Positions 32,371 to 44,000 of a stretch of DNA of 64,000 nucleotides are shown one piece after another. How positions within the stretch are numbered: position 1 is the first letter of the stretch; every line of letters starts with the position of its first letter. The stretch is from Malachius bipustulatus. Its lineage: Eukaryota; Arthropoda; Insecta; Coleoptera; Melyridae. The notes under the pieces are model-generated. The model ran no database searches, was not told the DNA's origin, and was given only the letters and a program-made list of their open reading frames with translations. The stretch lies in assembly GCA_910589415.1 (NCBI GenBank), contig OU342637.1:40392162-40456161 (forward strand), written 5' to 3'. The position numbers and the translations under genes are program-made.

Positions 32371-33102
32371 TATCGTCCGTTCCTTGGCTTCTGTTATCTG
32401 CTCCAATCTAGCTGCTTGCAGGATAGCATAAATCTCCGCCTGGAAGACGGTTGCGGTAGACCCAAGACGAAAGGATCTTCCCAGTTTCCGTCCAGCCAGG
32501 TAGAGCCCCGCTCCTATGTAGCCATTTTTGTTCCTGGAGCCGTCTGTGAAACAAACTAGTCATCCCGGTTCGAAGGCTACCTCCCTTTTTTCCCACTTTT
32601 CCTTTTCAGGAATTTGCAGGGTAAATTTCTTGTTTTCTCTGTTGTTCCTTGTTTTTGAGGTAGCCATAAGGTATGAGATTGGTATCTCCATCTCAGCAAC
32701 CTTGGCTATCTCTGTGTGTCCTTTGTATCCTCCGCCTTTCCATAGTCCCGAATCACGCATTCTTAAGTGGGCCGCCATGGCCTTCCCTTTTAGCCAAATG
32801 GGAAGCGGTGGCAGCTCCAGGATGACATTCAGGGCTGCTGACGGGGTGGTTCTCATTGCACCTGTTATTAACAAACTGGTGAGCCGCTGAAGTTTGGCTA
32901 GCCTGTTTGTGACGGTTTTGCTTGTCCCTCTTAGCTGCCATAGAAATGACACAGTTTTTGTGACTATTCTGTCAATCTGTGGCCTCCAGGTGAGTTTTTC
33001 GTCTAGTACCATTCCAAGGTATTTGGCCTCACCACTAAGAGTTAAGAGTTTGCCAAACAGCTTGGATATGCACAGAGCTGCAATCCAGGGAGCTCTGTGC
33101 AT
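32371..33102 (-). pseudogene. LINE reverse transcriptase thumb and RNase H N-terminus
   Basis: Contains KYLGMVLDEKLTWRPQID (the RT thumb/motif E region), then the helical connection LAKLQRLTSLLITGAMRTTP. In another frame come the RNase H start (CFTDGS-like segment near 32545) and ETVFQAEIYAILQA-like codons up to the nested element. Frame shifts divide it. Confidence 0.75.
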
Positions 33103-33190
33103 ATGGTTTTTGTTCTTGCCTTGTCAAGGGGGGGGGGGTGCCCCTGGATTGCAGCTCTGTGCATATGATTTTTGTTCTTGCCTTGTCAAA
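33075..33190. repeat. Duplicated junction at the RT deletion
   Basis: 'gcagctctgtgcatatg...tttttgttcttgccttgtcaa' occurs at about 33092-33127 and again at about 33151-33188, separated by a run of about 12 G. An inverted 'gctgcaatccaggg' piece lies just left. This looks like a template-switch or repair scar. Confidence 0.7.
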
Positions 33191-33952
33191 AGCGTCTTCC
33201 ACATCAAAGAAAATGGCCAAGGCCCAGTTCCCGTGATGCAGCGCTTTTTCAATTTCTCTAGTCACTGCGTGTGTAGGGCAGTTGTTTCTGTGGATCTTTG
33301 CTTCAGGTAAGCATGTTGACCCTTGTGAAACGGGAACTCACGCAGTGTGTTTTCTATCAGGTATCTGTCGACTATCCTTTCTAGCATTTTAAGCATGAAG
33401 GATGTCAGACTGATAGGCCTGAATGACTTAGCTAACGTGTAGTCCTCTTTTCCTTGTTTGGGAATGAAGACCACATTTGCTCTCCTACATCCCTGGGGCA
33501 CATATCCCGTTGCTAGGCTAGCCCGGAATATGTTTCTCACGCTGGGGAGAATCGTTTCCAGGCCCGCCTGCGGCAATGCTGGAAAAATGTCATCAGGTCC
33601 TGCTGTCTTGTATGGGCGGAACTCTTTACTTACCCTTCGTATGACCTCGTCGTTTACCAGACTTTCGGCTAGCTGCCAGTCCGAGGCTGGCTCCGCCTGC
33701 CTTTCTGGGTCGACTCGGTCTGTTCCCGGGAAGTGGATTCTGAGGAGGTGCTCAATTGTCTCCTCCTCCGTTTCTGTCCAGGTTCCGTCATCTTTCTTGA
33801 TCGAGCCTATTTCGGTACTTTTTGAGGCACTGAGCAATTTTGCGAGCCTGGTTGCTTCCGGGAGGGAGGTTATCTCCTTGCAGAATTCTCGCCAGCTCGC
33901 TCTCTTGCTGTGCCTTATTATCTCTCTCTTAAATTCTCTTCTGGCTTCTCGA
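33103..33952 (-). pseudogene. LINE reverse transcriptase palm (motif C deleted)
   Basis: Read leftward it has YKTAGPDDIFPAL, FRPISLTSFMLKMLERIVD, the HAYLKQRSTETTALH variant of the fingers-palm block and motif A FFDVEDAFDKA. After GTPPP the frame runs into a G/C run. The segment that should hold motif B and the YxDD box is absent. A ~45-bp piece is present twice there (see 33075-33190). The enzyme cannot be active. Confidence 0.82.
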
Positions 33953-33965
33953 ACGCCACTGGCTA

Positions 33966-35131
33966 ACTAATTAAAAAATGTAATTTTTTGACACTACCTT
34001 TAATTTAGAAAAAAGTTCTGCTCCTTTCTGTTAATTGAGTTTCCAAGCTTTTTCCCATCTTGCATATACCTACGTATAATGACTTTAAGAAAATACCATC
34101 AACTATACTATTTTTACCCATCTGATGGTCCTATTATGAGGATGACGGTCTCAATGACGTATGAGGTATTTGAGATTAACGTATTCACCCTTCGCAACCC
34201 CTATATTGGTGGTGTTGAAACTTTTTTTTATAATGGAATACCCTGAATATAATTACATTTTCATATTGTTTGAGAAAATTCAATAATAATATTTTCCTAG
34301 GTAGTTGAAGTAGGTACCTACGTTAGTAGTTTTGTGAGTTATGCAGGGTATTGCGAAAAAGTAGGTCAAGCTGTTAAACACAGATTGTTCAAAAATAACG
34401 GAACTTTCCTTATGTCATTATTCACATAGGCTTCTCGTTTTCAAGATACAAGATGTTTAAGTTAAAATTAGAAAAAAGTTTTTATTCACAACTCAAAATT
34501 TTTGAGAATTTTATTTCCAAGGAGGCTCCAAGCGCGAAAGGAGGAAACGGTGGTTATTTTGGTGTATTTATTCTAATTTAATGTTCTTAATATTTAGTTC
34601 ACCCTGTATGGTAGTTTCTACGATAAGTTGTAGACATCGCGCCGAATTCTGACTGCTATCCAGGAGAAGATTTCAGTTGATTTTGTGTTGACAATAAAGA
34701 ATTTTAATTTTTATAATATTTTATTAATTAGAACTGCCTTGGAATAAGTTCGATTCTCGGTCGCGCTCAAGACAAACTTGTTTCGGGTTGAATGAGCTAG
34801 TTCTCGAATCCCATAATTACTGGAGTGGAGCGACTTTGTCTTACCTACATAGTTAAGACTGATACTCCCTCCTTTTTTAAAAAATCTACCTCCACCTTTT
34901 TCCTGCACGCACACCTCTGGTTCAAAGGTAGTTTTCTTAGATCAAGAGTTCATTTCTTTAAATTTTTATTACCTGCTTACTTGGCTTACTCCTGAATGTT
35001 GCAACTTATTCGACTATGTTGCAGCTTATTGATCCACTCGTTGTTTTAGGCTAGGCATATTATAGAACATAATACGGGTGATCCATCTTATATATAGATT
35101 TTCGGAATTATTGAGGACGGGCTAGGGGGTG
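33966..35131. other. AT-rich stretch with a lone foldback-type end
   Basis: 'caccctgta' at about 34601 resembles one end of a TA-CAGGG element. No gene recognised. Confidence 0.5.
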
Positions 35132-35464
35132 ACTTTGACGATTTAAATAGGAACCCCCATTTTTTTATTGCGGGTTACGATTCAGCGTGGAGAAAAACAA
35201 ACTTTTGTATGAATCATAACCTGCAATAAAAAATGGAGGTTCCTATTCAAATTGTCAAATTAATCCCCACCCCTATGCAGGGGATGGGTATGGGGGTGAT
35301 TCTTGTGTGCAAACGATGTCCCCCCTCAAAACTAAACAAATTCTGCCCCTGCAATTTTTCCTCCAAGCGATTGTCGAGCGATGAAAAATTAATCAAAGTC
35401 TCGAGAAAGCCGTTTTTGTCTTCTATGTTTACAAAAGTTTCATACAAAAGTTTGTTTTTCTCCA
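35132..35464. repeat. Nested inverted repeats
   Basis: Around 35132-35265 two arms sharing 'ataggaacc...ccatttttttattgc' form a long hairpin. Also 'gtggagaaaaacaaactttt' at 35189 recurs inverted at about 35464. Probably a decayed foldback element. No coding. Confidence 0.65.
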
Positions 35465-37319
35465 CGCTGAAGTTAATAATTGAATTCGATAACCAATCAC
35501 CTTAATTTATTTCCGATCATAATCACTTATTAATTCATATTATAAATTTAAATACTTACCTACTCAATTCAGAGACTCACTTAGCATCTCTGAATTATAA
35601 AACTCTCGTTCCTGTATTAAACTTATTTGTCAATTAATCCGCTTCGGCGTTGCTTACCCCTATAGGTAGGTTGGTACATATTGTCGACACAGAGGATTTA
35701 ATTTTTTAAAGATTTTATAAGACTTTCTTTTACTACTCTGAAGATATTCTTTAAACAAAAATAACGTTCCACCTAGCAATGCAATATAATATAATAATAG
35801 TTCCATGTCAATTGAGGAAAAGTGAAATTTTAGTTCTCTATACTAAACTGTAACAAAGTACTACCAACTTATTTCATAATAAATTAACAATATTAACACC
35901 TTACATAATAAAATTCATTAAACTAACTGAGAGCATAGAAAATTATTACTATATTTCTACGCGGATGTGAAGTAGTTCAATTATAGAGGAAAACAAGAAA
36001 ACAAGCAAGCAATTTATTTGGAGAAATGGGAAAAAGTATTGCACTAACAAGTGTTGTTAAACTGGAGGTACTTATGTTTAGCTTCAACAAAAACGAGTGG
36101 GGCTATACCTGAGCTCTGTGGACATATGTATCAAGATTTCAGTTTTTATTCAGGAGTCCTTCAGCGGGGAGACTGCTAATTTTAGTGAGAATATGGAGTG
36201 TCTCTACAAGTGTTTGTGAATTCGCAAAAATGGAATTTAGAAATTTCTTCATCATTTCTGTAAGTGTTTGGTTGATTCTCTTTAATTAAGTAAATGCTGA
36301 TAAGAGCATTCAGAAGGTTTAGAAGACATAGGAATATTTCTTTTAGCAAACCCAGAAATGAGACTTATTTTTAGTTCAAAAATTCCTAAGAACAAAAAAC
36401 AATTTAGAAATAATTAATAAAGAAAATTACTTTTCAAAGCTAACGAGGAAGAATGTTAACCCAGTTAATTTCGATAATTTTGCTTTTCTTTTCATTTTTA
36501 GATAACTAGGTACCTAATTAGTAGAAGAGTTTATAATGGAGAAGATCCAATTTGTTTGCGAACTAGACCATAATACATAATTTACATAATGCAGCGTTAT
36601 GAATAAAGAACGAATTATATAACTGAAAAGATTTTATCTCTTTACTTGCTCTACAATGCTATTAGTATACTTTAGATAGATTCAATATAAACAATTACAT
36701 ATTATATAAGAACAAATTGTAATATAATCCATATACTTAATTACTTCTGAGTAGTTCCCTCAGGAACAATAATTAACTTACCTATATAGAGTGTTTTAAA
36801 GCGTGTTCGTAAATGTCATATCAATGCCGAAGGGGATAATTCTTTGGCTAATTCTATGGCTTAAAACGAAAACATGTGCCATAAATTGCTTATTTTTTAA
36901 TATAAAAATACTTATATAAATTTGTTTTTAAAAATCAAGTTTTCATTATACTTAAAAGCCATCTTGATGATATTTGCAAGATTTATTTTTAGTAGTAAGA
37001 GGCAAGTTTAGATTATAGATTGAAATTATCAAGGCACAGTAGCGTCCCGATGGTAACCTAGTTTTAATATTTTTGAGAACAAAATGCACGCCACTGATTT
37101 TTTTCATAATTTTATTTAATCTTATATTGAGCGATTAAAGATACAACTATTTTGTCAACAATATTTTACGTATCAATCAAACGAAAAACATTTGACTGAA
37201 TCTTCATTCTAAGCTGGCACCACAATATAAATGCCGGTATAAAGTTATGAAGAAGAAAAAACAGTTGGCGTCTTATATTTTTTAAAATAATATCAATTAA
37301 AATTACCCGATATCGTTAT
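35465..37319. other. AT-rich stretch, nothing recognised
   Basis: No gene or clear repeat seen. Confidence 0.6.
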
Positions 37320-38441
37320 ATACACAGAGATGTTGGGCTAAACTTGAAGGGGTGGTTCCTCTCATAAATGTGAGTTGAAATAATAAGTTTCAGCTCAAAA
37401 TTATGCTTTGTTCAAAAGATACAGGGTGTCGAACTTTAAAAAAATATAAGAGTTTTTGGTGATAAGTTGTGTAAATTTAAACCGATTTTGATGATTACTT
37501 GGTATGAACAATAAACACCTTTGTTTATTGGCCTTTATTAGGCTATTTCAGATTTTATGGATGTCTTCCAGTGACGTAGATATTCGGGTTTTTGTATTTT
37601 TTCCCTCCTTATCTTTTACACCACTATTTTCTTTCCAATTACAAAACCGTTATTCGATTACCCATACATTTTAGAACAAAAAGTATATCCCAATTTTTTT
37701 CATGCGGCGCACCGTTTTTGAGATACTTGAAGTTTCCTAGAAATGTCACTAATCTAATATCCAGGGTTGGAGCTACTTTTTTCTCCTTGTCTTTCACCAC
37801 TGACTTTATTGCCAATACAAAAACGTTGTTTATTAGCCTATTGATTTTAGAACCAAAAAGTATTCTTTAGCTTTTTCCCATACGACTATTTTTGAGATAT
37901 TAGAGTTTCCTCAGGCAACGTCACTAATCATTAATAATAACATTTTACATAAAAATTCTAGTCCGATAAATTTTAACGAAATCAACAATTTTGTAATGTA
38001 AATTGCTCAAGATTATCTGAGAAAAATTAAAATATTTCAAAAACGATGTGGCATATGAAAAAACTAATAAAAGGATAGTTTTTTATTCTAAACTGCTTGG
38101 GCTATATTGTACAACGGTTTTGTATATGCAATAAAGTCAGTGGCGTAAAATATGGGGAGGAAAAACTGGCTCCAATCCTAACTATCTACGCCACTGGAAG
38201 ACATCTACAAAATCTGAAGTACAAAAATTAAAAAGCTTTGTTTGCTTATTATTTGTTCCAAGTGTCATCAAAATCGGTTAAAATTTACACGAGTTATAAC
38301 CAAAAACTCTTATATATTTTTTTAAAGTTTGGTACATCTTTTAAACATCATTTTGATCTGAAACTTATTTTTTTAACTTACGTTTATATGAGAGGAACCA
38401 CCTCTTCAAGTTTGACCCAACATATCTGATACACCCCTGTA
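37320..38441. mobile_element. TA-flanked foldback element 3
   Basis: Arms of about 200 bp are inverted copies: 'aaacttgaaggggtggttcc' on the left and 'ggaaccacctcttcaagttt' on the right. The right end keeps ACACCCCTGTA; the left end has lost about 10 terminal bases. Inner similarity ('ccactgacttta', 'taaagtcagtgg') shows nearly the whole length folds back. No coding frame. Confidence 0.75.
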
Positions 38442-39400
38442 TGTATGAGCTACTGGAGTGCATAGTGCATTCATAATAATACCTACGCCATGTGGGTGAT
38501 AAACAACTAGCGGGAGTTACTAGTGAGTTATTTTAAAATGGACGCTCTTGGAAATTTCAACAGTTTTGTGCCTAACATTTTGGATGTCAAAATGTGTTCT
38601 ATTTTTGAATTTTGATTATTAATTAAATATAATATTCAATCTCATTCGATAAGCATAAATCAATCTTCTAGCTAGAACCTATTTTTTAAGCTTGAAGTAT
38701 TCCAGCCATATAATCTCTTGGAATGAAAGTTGTCTACCATGCGTTCACACGGCGTGCATTATGAACTGTTTAACTCTTTACTCAATTTGATTCTGAATGA
38801 TTTATGCGTCGTCGTGTTCACACGGCGTTTATTGTGAATTTACCCAGGGACTTGATAATTTTAATCCAACCACGTCTAAATTAGACCCTCAGAACTATCA
38901 AACCTGTCAGCTTTCATCCAAATCGGCGGAACAGCGCTTAGGATATTAATGAAATATCAATCTTATTAACATAAACAACTCGCAATCCGGTATCCTACCT
39001 GTATTATGTTGAAAATTAAGCAATTTAAGGCACATCTTTACATGAATTTTTAGTCATAGAGTGACCCAAATAATTACTCCCTTCAGTTCAGTAGATACCT
39101 ACATAACATGGCACTTAGAGACACCCTGTTTTATAAGTCGTTGATATCTCAACAAAAATTATACAAGGTGATTCTTTTAACCTATACGCATAAAAAAACA
39201 ACTTGAAAAATTCAGCATAAACTTGTGAAACTATAGCTTAGAAGAGATAATGATTATTAATGAAAAAAAAAACATTAAAAACATTTGTAGTTACGGTGAT
39301 ATCTATAGGCTGTTCAATTTAAAATGATGTATACGAGAACGAGATACGCAGTCGATTGAATTAGAGAAAACCTGCACTATTTTGTAGGTACCTACTTATT
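38442..39400. other. AT-rich stretch with foldback-type ends
   Basis: 'acaccctgttttataagtcg' at about 39121 resembles one end of the TA-CAGGG family. No gene recognised. Confidence 0.5.
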
Positions 39401-39418
39401 AGGAATCTGAAACAAAAT

Positions 39419-42240
39419 TTAGGATAAACTCCAGTCCTTACTTAAATAATAATAACAAGCAGGAGTCCTACAGCCTGTGCCGCATCCCGAATTTCGATCG
39501 CCATTTGCCCCTATCCTTCCAGTCATCGTTCTTATAAGAGCTCGATCTACCATACATTTTTCGATCCCTTCTCTCCATTGTGTTTTCGTATTCCTCTTCT
39601 TCTTCTCTTTTCTGGTGTGTACACCAAGGCTCTCTTTGGCCATCTCGTCTCGTCCATCCTCATTACGTGACCATACTATTATATAAGTTGTCTGGATTCT
39701 ACTCTTTCTGCTGTTGTAAATATACGCCCAGTTTTCCTTCTTATATCTTCGTTTCTAATATGCTGCGTTCTAGAAATATTACACGATCTCCTTAAAAAGT
39801 CCATCTCTACAGCCTCTATTATCTTTTTCTCTTTTTCTGGAAGTTTCCGGCATTCACATACGTAAGTTAAAATAGGCTCTACAATGGTTGTGTAGATTGT
39901 CATTTTAGTTTGGAGCTTCATCTTGTTTAACCAGAGTACTAAGTTTAGTAAACGAATAACCTTCCTCCCTTGCTGTGCCCTATTTTTGATATCACTTCTT
40001 GTTGTTCCGTCCTCTGAAATAATACTTCCCAGGTATTTAAACTTATTACATTTCTTGATTCTATGTATTTGTAAGCTTGGGTCTTCTTTTTGTGTGTCTC
40101 CTATCTTCAGATATTCTGTTTTATCGATATTTATATTTAGACCCCATTTCTCATAGGTACTATTCCTCTAATTTACTAAACATATAGTCCGCATCGTATT
40201 CTTCACATGCTGTGATTACCTGGTCGTCGGCAAACCGCAGAGTTGTCAAGCACTGTGTCTATTTATATACCCATTCCTGATGTTTTCCTTCTCCAGTTGT
40301 TGTTGATTGCTTCTTGAATATATATTTTGAATAGTGTAGGTGATAAGCTGCATTCCTTTCGAAGCCCTTTCGTGGTGGGAAAACAATTCTGAAAAGATAT
40401 TTCCCACTCTCACCAAACTCTTTGCGTCTTTATACATGTTCCAAATAGCGCGAACATAATTATTATTCAGGCTAAACCTCGTCAATGTTTGAAAAAGTGT
40501 CTTTAGGGGCACCGTATCATAGGCCTTCTCTAGATCAATAAATACAAGGTGCGTAGACATATTACGGGACATTCGTTTCTCTATTATCTCTGTTGCAATA
40601 CAAATATGTTATCGGTTGTTTGAACTCGTCTCGAAGGCCAAAATGTTTACGACGGCGAAGGAGCAGGACTATTAACCCCGAAGGAAACAAGAATAGATAG
40701 ATATGCACAATAAATAATTCGAATAACTAGTTACTGACCTTCGGTCTGCTTCTGTCTCCTGATGTGATGGTTGGTAATCGCTTTAATTTTAACGATTATA
40801 AGCCGCGGTTGTAAGGCGAGGCTATTTTAAGTTCACGATAGGTACAATTTAACGATTAAACCGCGGTTGTAAGGCACGGAAATAAAATTAAAAACCGTCC
40901 TAACTTTTTTATTTCCCGAAAAAACGATATCGAGTTTTATATCGTTGTATTTAGAAAAAAAAGACATATCGAATGATGTCATAGCCAACTATGACTTACA
41001 TTTAAAAAAACACAAGTTTACGTCATAGCTCGAAAATGACACAACAAATAAAAAAAATTGTAAAACCGGTCCTCTAACTGCAGTAGTTTACGAGATCCCT
41101 GTACTAAACATTGAAAAAAACTCACCCTGTATATCTTTTATTGCTTTCAATTCTATCTTTTAATATTCTGCCGTACAACCTCCCCATTGTGCTCATCACA
41201 CTTATGCCCCTATAATTTTTTCATGCCTTTTTATCGCCCCTTTTGTAAATGGAGCTAATGTATGCTATATTCCAGTCTTCTGGGATATTATCGCCCTTAA
41301 CCAAGCATCAATAGGTATGCCGTAGCTTCTAATACCGTATCCGGTTCATGTTTGATTAGCTCAATGGGGATGTTTCCAGGCCCTGCAGTCTTACCTTTTT
41401 TTGATTTTTTCAGAGCTTTGTTTATTTCTTTTATCGTTATTTGGGTCACTTCTTGATTTCCCACTGCTTTGATGTTTATGTTCACTGCTTTGAATTTTTC
41501 TCCATTTTACGTTAGAAGTGTTTTATAGTAGTCTCACGCCTATCATGTTCAACCTACTATTTCGTTTTCCTTCCTTTCTTAAATTTCTTATAGTTCTCCA
41601 GGCTTCAGCCACTCTTATTCCGCCCATCTATCTGTCTACCTCTCCACACCTCCGTTCCCACATTTCGTTCTTACTATTTCTTACTTCCTTTTTAACCTCT
41701 CTATTCCATCTGGCGTACGTTCTTCGATCCTCTCTACCTGTACTTAGCCAGGTGTTATCAGCTTTCTTTTTCTTTTCGATAAGGTCGTCTATTTTTTGCG
41801 AATACCACCCTGGATTTTCCTTATTCTGATCCTCTTTATAGCTCAAACCTTCTTTCGGCGCTTCATGAATGCATTCTTTAATCTGCCCATATATTTGTTC
41901 CGCACCTACGTTTGTATATTGTGTCCTTTGTAGTTTGTTGGCTAGTCTTATTTTGTATAGAAACTGAACTAACTCTTGTTTAAGACTTTCTAAGTTATAT
42001 GTATTTTTCGTATTCTTTCGCATTGTTCTTATGTTGTTGTTGATTACTCTCTACTGTGGTAATTTTATTTCCGTAGTTCACTATTATGTTCGTCACGACT
42101 ATGTAATGATCCGACCCACATTCTGGTCCACGGTGTACCCTCACGTCTGTTGTTTTTAGATTCGAATGCTGGCTTTGGAATACATAATCAATTATAGACC
42201 GCAACCCTCTGGTCGTTTGTACGCAGGTAAATTTATCGAT
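39419..42240 (-). pseudogene. RTE-like LINE ORF, 5'-truncated and interrupted
   Basis: Read leftward: the end of the APE endonuclease with CGSDHYIVV (42110); a linker; TAGPGNIPIELIKH; GDNIPEDWNIAYIS and YRGISVMSTMGRLYGRIL near 41200 (an RTE hallmark); EIIEKRMSRNMSTHLVFIDLEKAYDTV (motif A) at 40590-40520; and the thumb and C-terminal part (YTTIVEPILTYVCE, WREGIEKCM) to 39419. It makes the enzyme that nicks DNA and copies RTE RNA. The YxDD region is lost or scrambled at about 40250, and at least four frame breaks are present. Between 41130 and 40615 the ORF is interrupted by unrelated DNA. Confidence 0.8.
40615..41130. other. Insertion inside the RTE-like LINE, unidentified
   Basis: RTE coding stops on both sides. 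It holds a tandem pair of 'ccgcggttgtaaggc' blocks (about 40803 and 40864), an AATAAA, and ends in 'ctcaccctgta' like the TA-CAGGG family. It may be a solo LTR plus a MITE fragment; no family recognised. Confidence 0.45.
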
Positions 42241-42245
42241 GTCGT

Positions 42246-43260
42246 TATGAGGGAAATTATATGGTAGAACTGAATAAAGTAAAACAAGAAGTTGATGGTG
42301 TTCGCGATGAAGTCAACAGTGTCCGCAACGAAGTCAACATCAGTGTTAGCAAAGAAGTCGGTGGTGTTCGCGATGAAGTGAAATTGGTGGAATATCGAGT
42401 GGAATAGAAAACAAAACTGCTTGTAGAGGAGATGAAGATCAACTTCGCGAAAAGACTCAAAATTCACGAAAGATCTGAGGTGAAGAATTGTCAGTGTGCC
42501 GCACCTGCTAATAGTTTTGGCTCAAAAGTGAAACCACCGACGTATGATGGAACAACTTCCTGGATTGCATACAAAATTCAATTTCAGGCAGCCTGCATGA
42601 CCAACGGGTGGCCAACGGTTCTCGCTCTTCGTGGCCAAGCTGTGAACATGCTGCAAACACTACCAGTGGCACTGCACTCGAATTACGACCAATTAAGTGC
42701 AGCATTAGAACTTCGATTTGGCAATCGTCATATGGAGCAGGAGTGCAGAAGCCGCACGAATCGCTACAAGAGTTTGAAGCTGATGTCAACAGGATTGTCC
42801 ATATAGCCTACCTAGACTCATCGCAGAATTTCGAGAACACTTAGCATCGCAAATTTTTGCGATGGAATACGAGATACTGAAATATAGAAGATCCTACGCA
42901 TGTCACATTTGACAAAGTCCATCGAAGCGTTAGTTGGGGCACTCGAAATAGACGCAGCAATCAAGGCGTCGAGCGGTAGAACATTTTAAAATGTGCTAGC
43001 AGTAACCCAGTAACCATCAGTAAGGGAAAATAAAATACTGTAACTGACCTATTGGAAAGCTTCAGTAAGATTATGAGGGATCAATTATCTGACCTGTTCA
43101 ATAATGAGGGAAAAAGAAGTTGGACTCCAAGGAGGGGCGCAATCAGGAAACAGTGCTACCGTTGCGGTTCCAGTTTTAATTTTATACGTTTTATAACTGT
43201 AAGGTTGACGAGACTCGGAGATGTGGCGGACCCCTGAAACGAACACCAAGCAAATATAGA
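42246..43260 (+). pseudogene. Ty3/gypsy gag remnant
   Basis: Begins with a heptad-like VRDEVNSVRNEVN repeat (42285-42400). The gag core follows: PPTYDGTTSWIAYKIQFQAA, LRGQAVNMLQTLP, YDQLSAALELRFGNRH, then PHESLQEFEADVNRIV in a shifted frame. A single zinc knuckle start, CYRCG, is near 43150. Gag would form the particle around the element RNA. Several frameshifts and stops break it. It abuts the 5'-truncated RTE LINE at about 42240 with no visible LTR. Confidence 0.75.
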
Positions 43261-43439
43261 GGCATCTCTCGGGAACGAGAAGATCCTCGTCAACGGCAGG
43301 AAAACTAATTTCAGCCAGTGTGGAGGAGCGAACAACTGGCTGACAACAACAAAGTCCCTAAGATCGTTTCCATCCGAACACCGCAACGTCATGTGGACAG
43401 CCTAGCTATCAAAGGGCGACAAGATTTATACAAGACGTC

Positions 43440-44000
43440 CGGCTAGTGGCGAGACAGAAACGAAAGCGAAAGGCGCAGCTTCCGAGTGTAGAGCAAAAGG
43501 ATTCTCGAAGGGCGAGCGAGACTTCAAACGTGGAGGCGGCTTCTCGCGGTTTGACGGTAATCGTGATTACTGTCGCGACGGTGAACGGAACTGGGACGGA
43601 GAAAGACGCTCGTTCAGGCGATTCGAGGACCGCGGTGACGATCGAAGACATTTCGAGTACCGCAATGACGATCAGGGCAGCTTCATCAGAAACCCGCCAC
43701 CAGCCAATGTTGAACAGGACAGCAGGTGATCGGAGCATCATCAGAGGGCCAAGCTGATGTTGGCGCTTCTTACTAAATCGATTGAGGACAGCCAGAAGAA
43801 AGAGTGCGCTAGAAGGATCGTGATCAATGAAGATACAGAATGGACAATAGAAGCATGCAGAAAAGAACAAGAGAAAGATGAAGACATTGGAGATATTTTA
43901 AATCGTAAAGAAGATAATGTACCGAGACCAACTTGGGCAGAGGTCTCTACGTAGCCTAGAATTGAAAGCTTTATGGTCACAATGGGAGTCCCTGTGGATC
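43440..44000 (+). pseudogene. Gypsy remnant: Arg/Asp-rich tail and segment before integrase
   Basis: A frame with many R/D/G residues (43450-43730, such as GERDFKRGGGFSRFDG) leads to KEQEKDEDIGDILNRKEDN and PRPTWAEVS. In gypsy pol this linker lies between RNase H and the integrase zinc finger. Protease, RT and RNase H are missing, so an internal deletion joined gag to this part. It ends after a stop at about 43952. Confidence 0.6.

Larger units (their letters stand above)
30744..33965 (-). mobile_element. 5'-truncated RNase-H LINE with 13-bp target duplication
   Basis: ACGCCACTGGCTA at 30744-30756 is repeated at 33953-33965 and brackets a minus-strand LINE. It lacks the endonuclease and the N-terminal RT (5' truncation at about 33952). 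It has RT, RNase H and a C-terminal zinc knuckle, and ends in a trinucleotide tail (TAG on plus, about 30754-30776). It is GC-richer than its flanks. A foldback element (31502-32370) sits inside its RNase H region. It is dead: the RT core is partly deleted near 33110. Confidence 0.85.

Noticed and set aside
32528..33970. Long plus-strand frames (120-170 codons)
   Set aside because: Antisense shadows of the minus-strand LINE reverse transcriptase.
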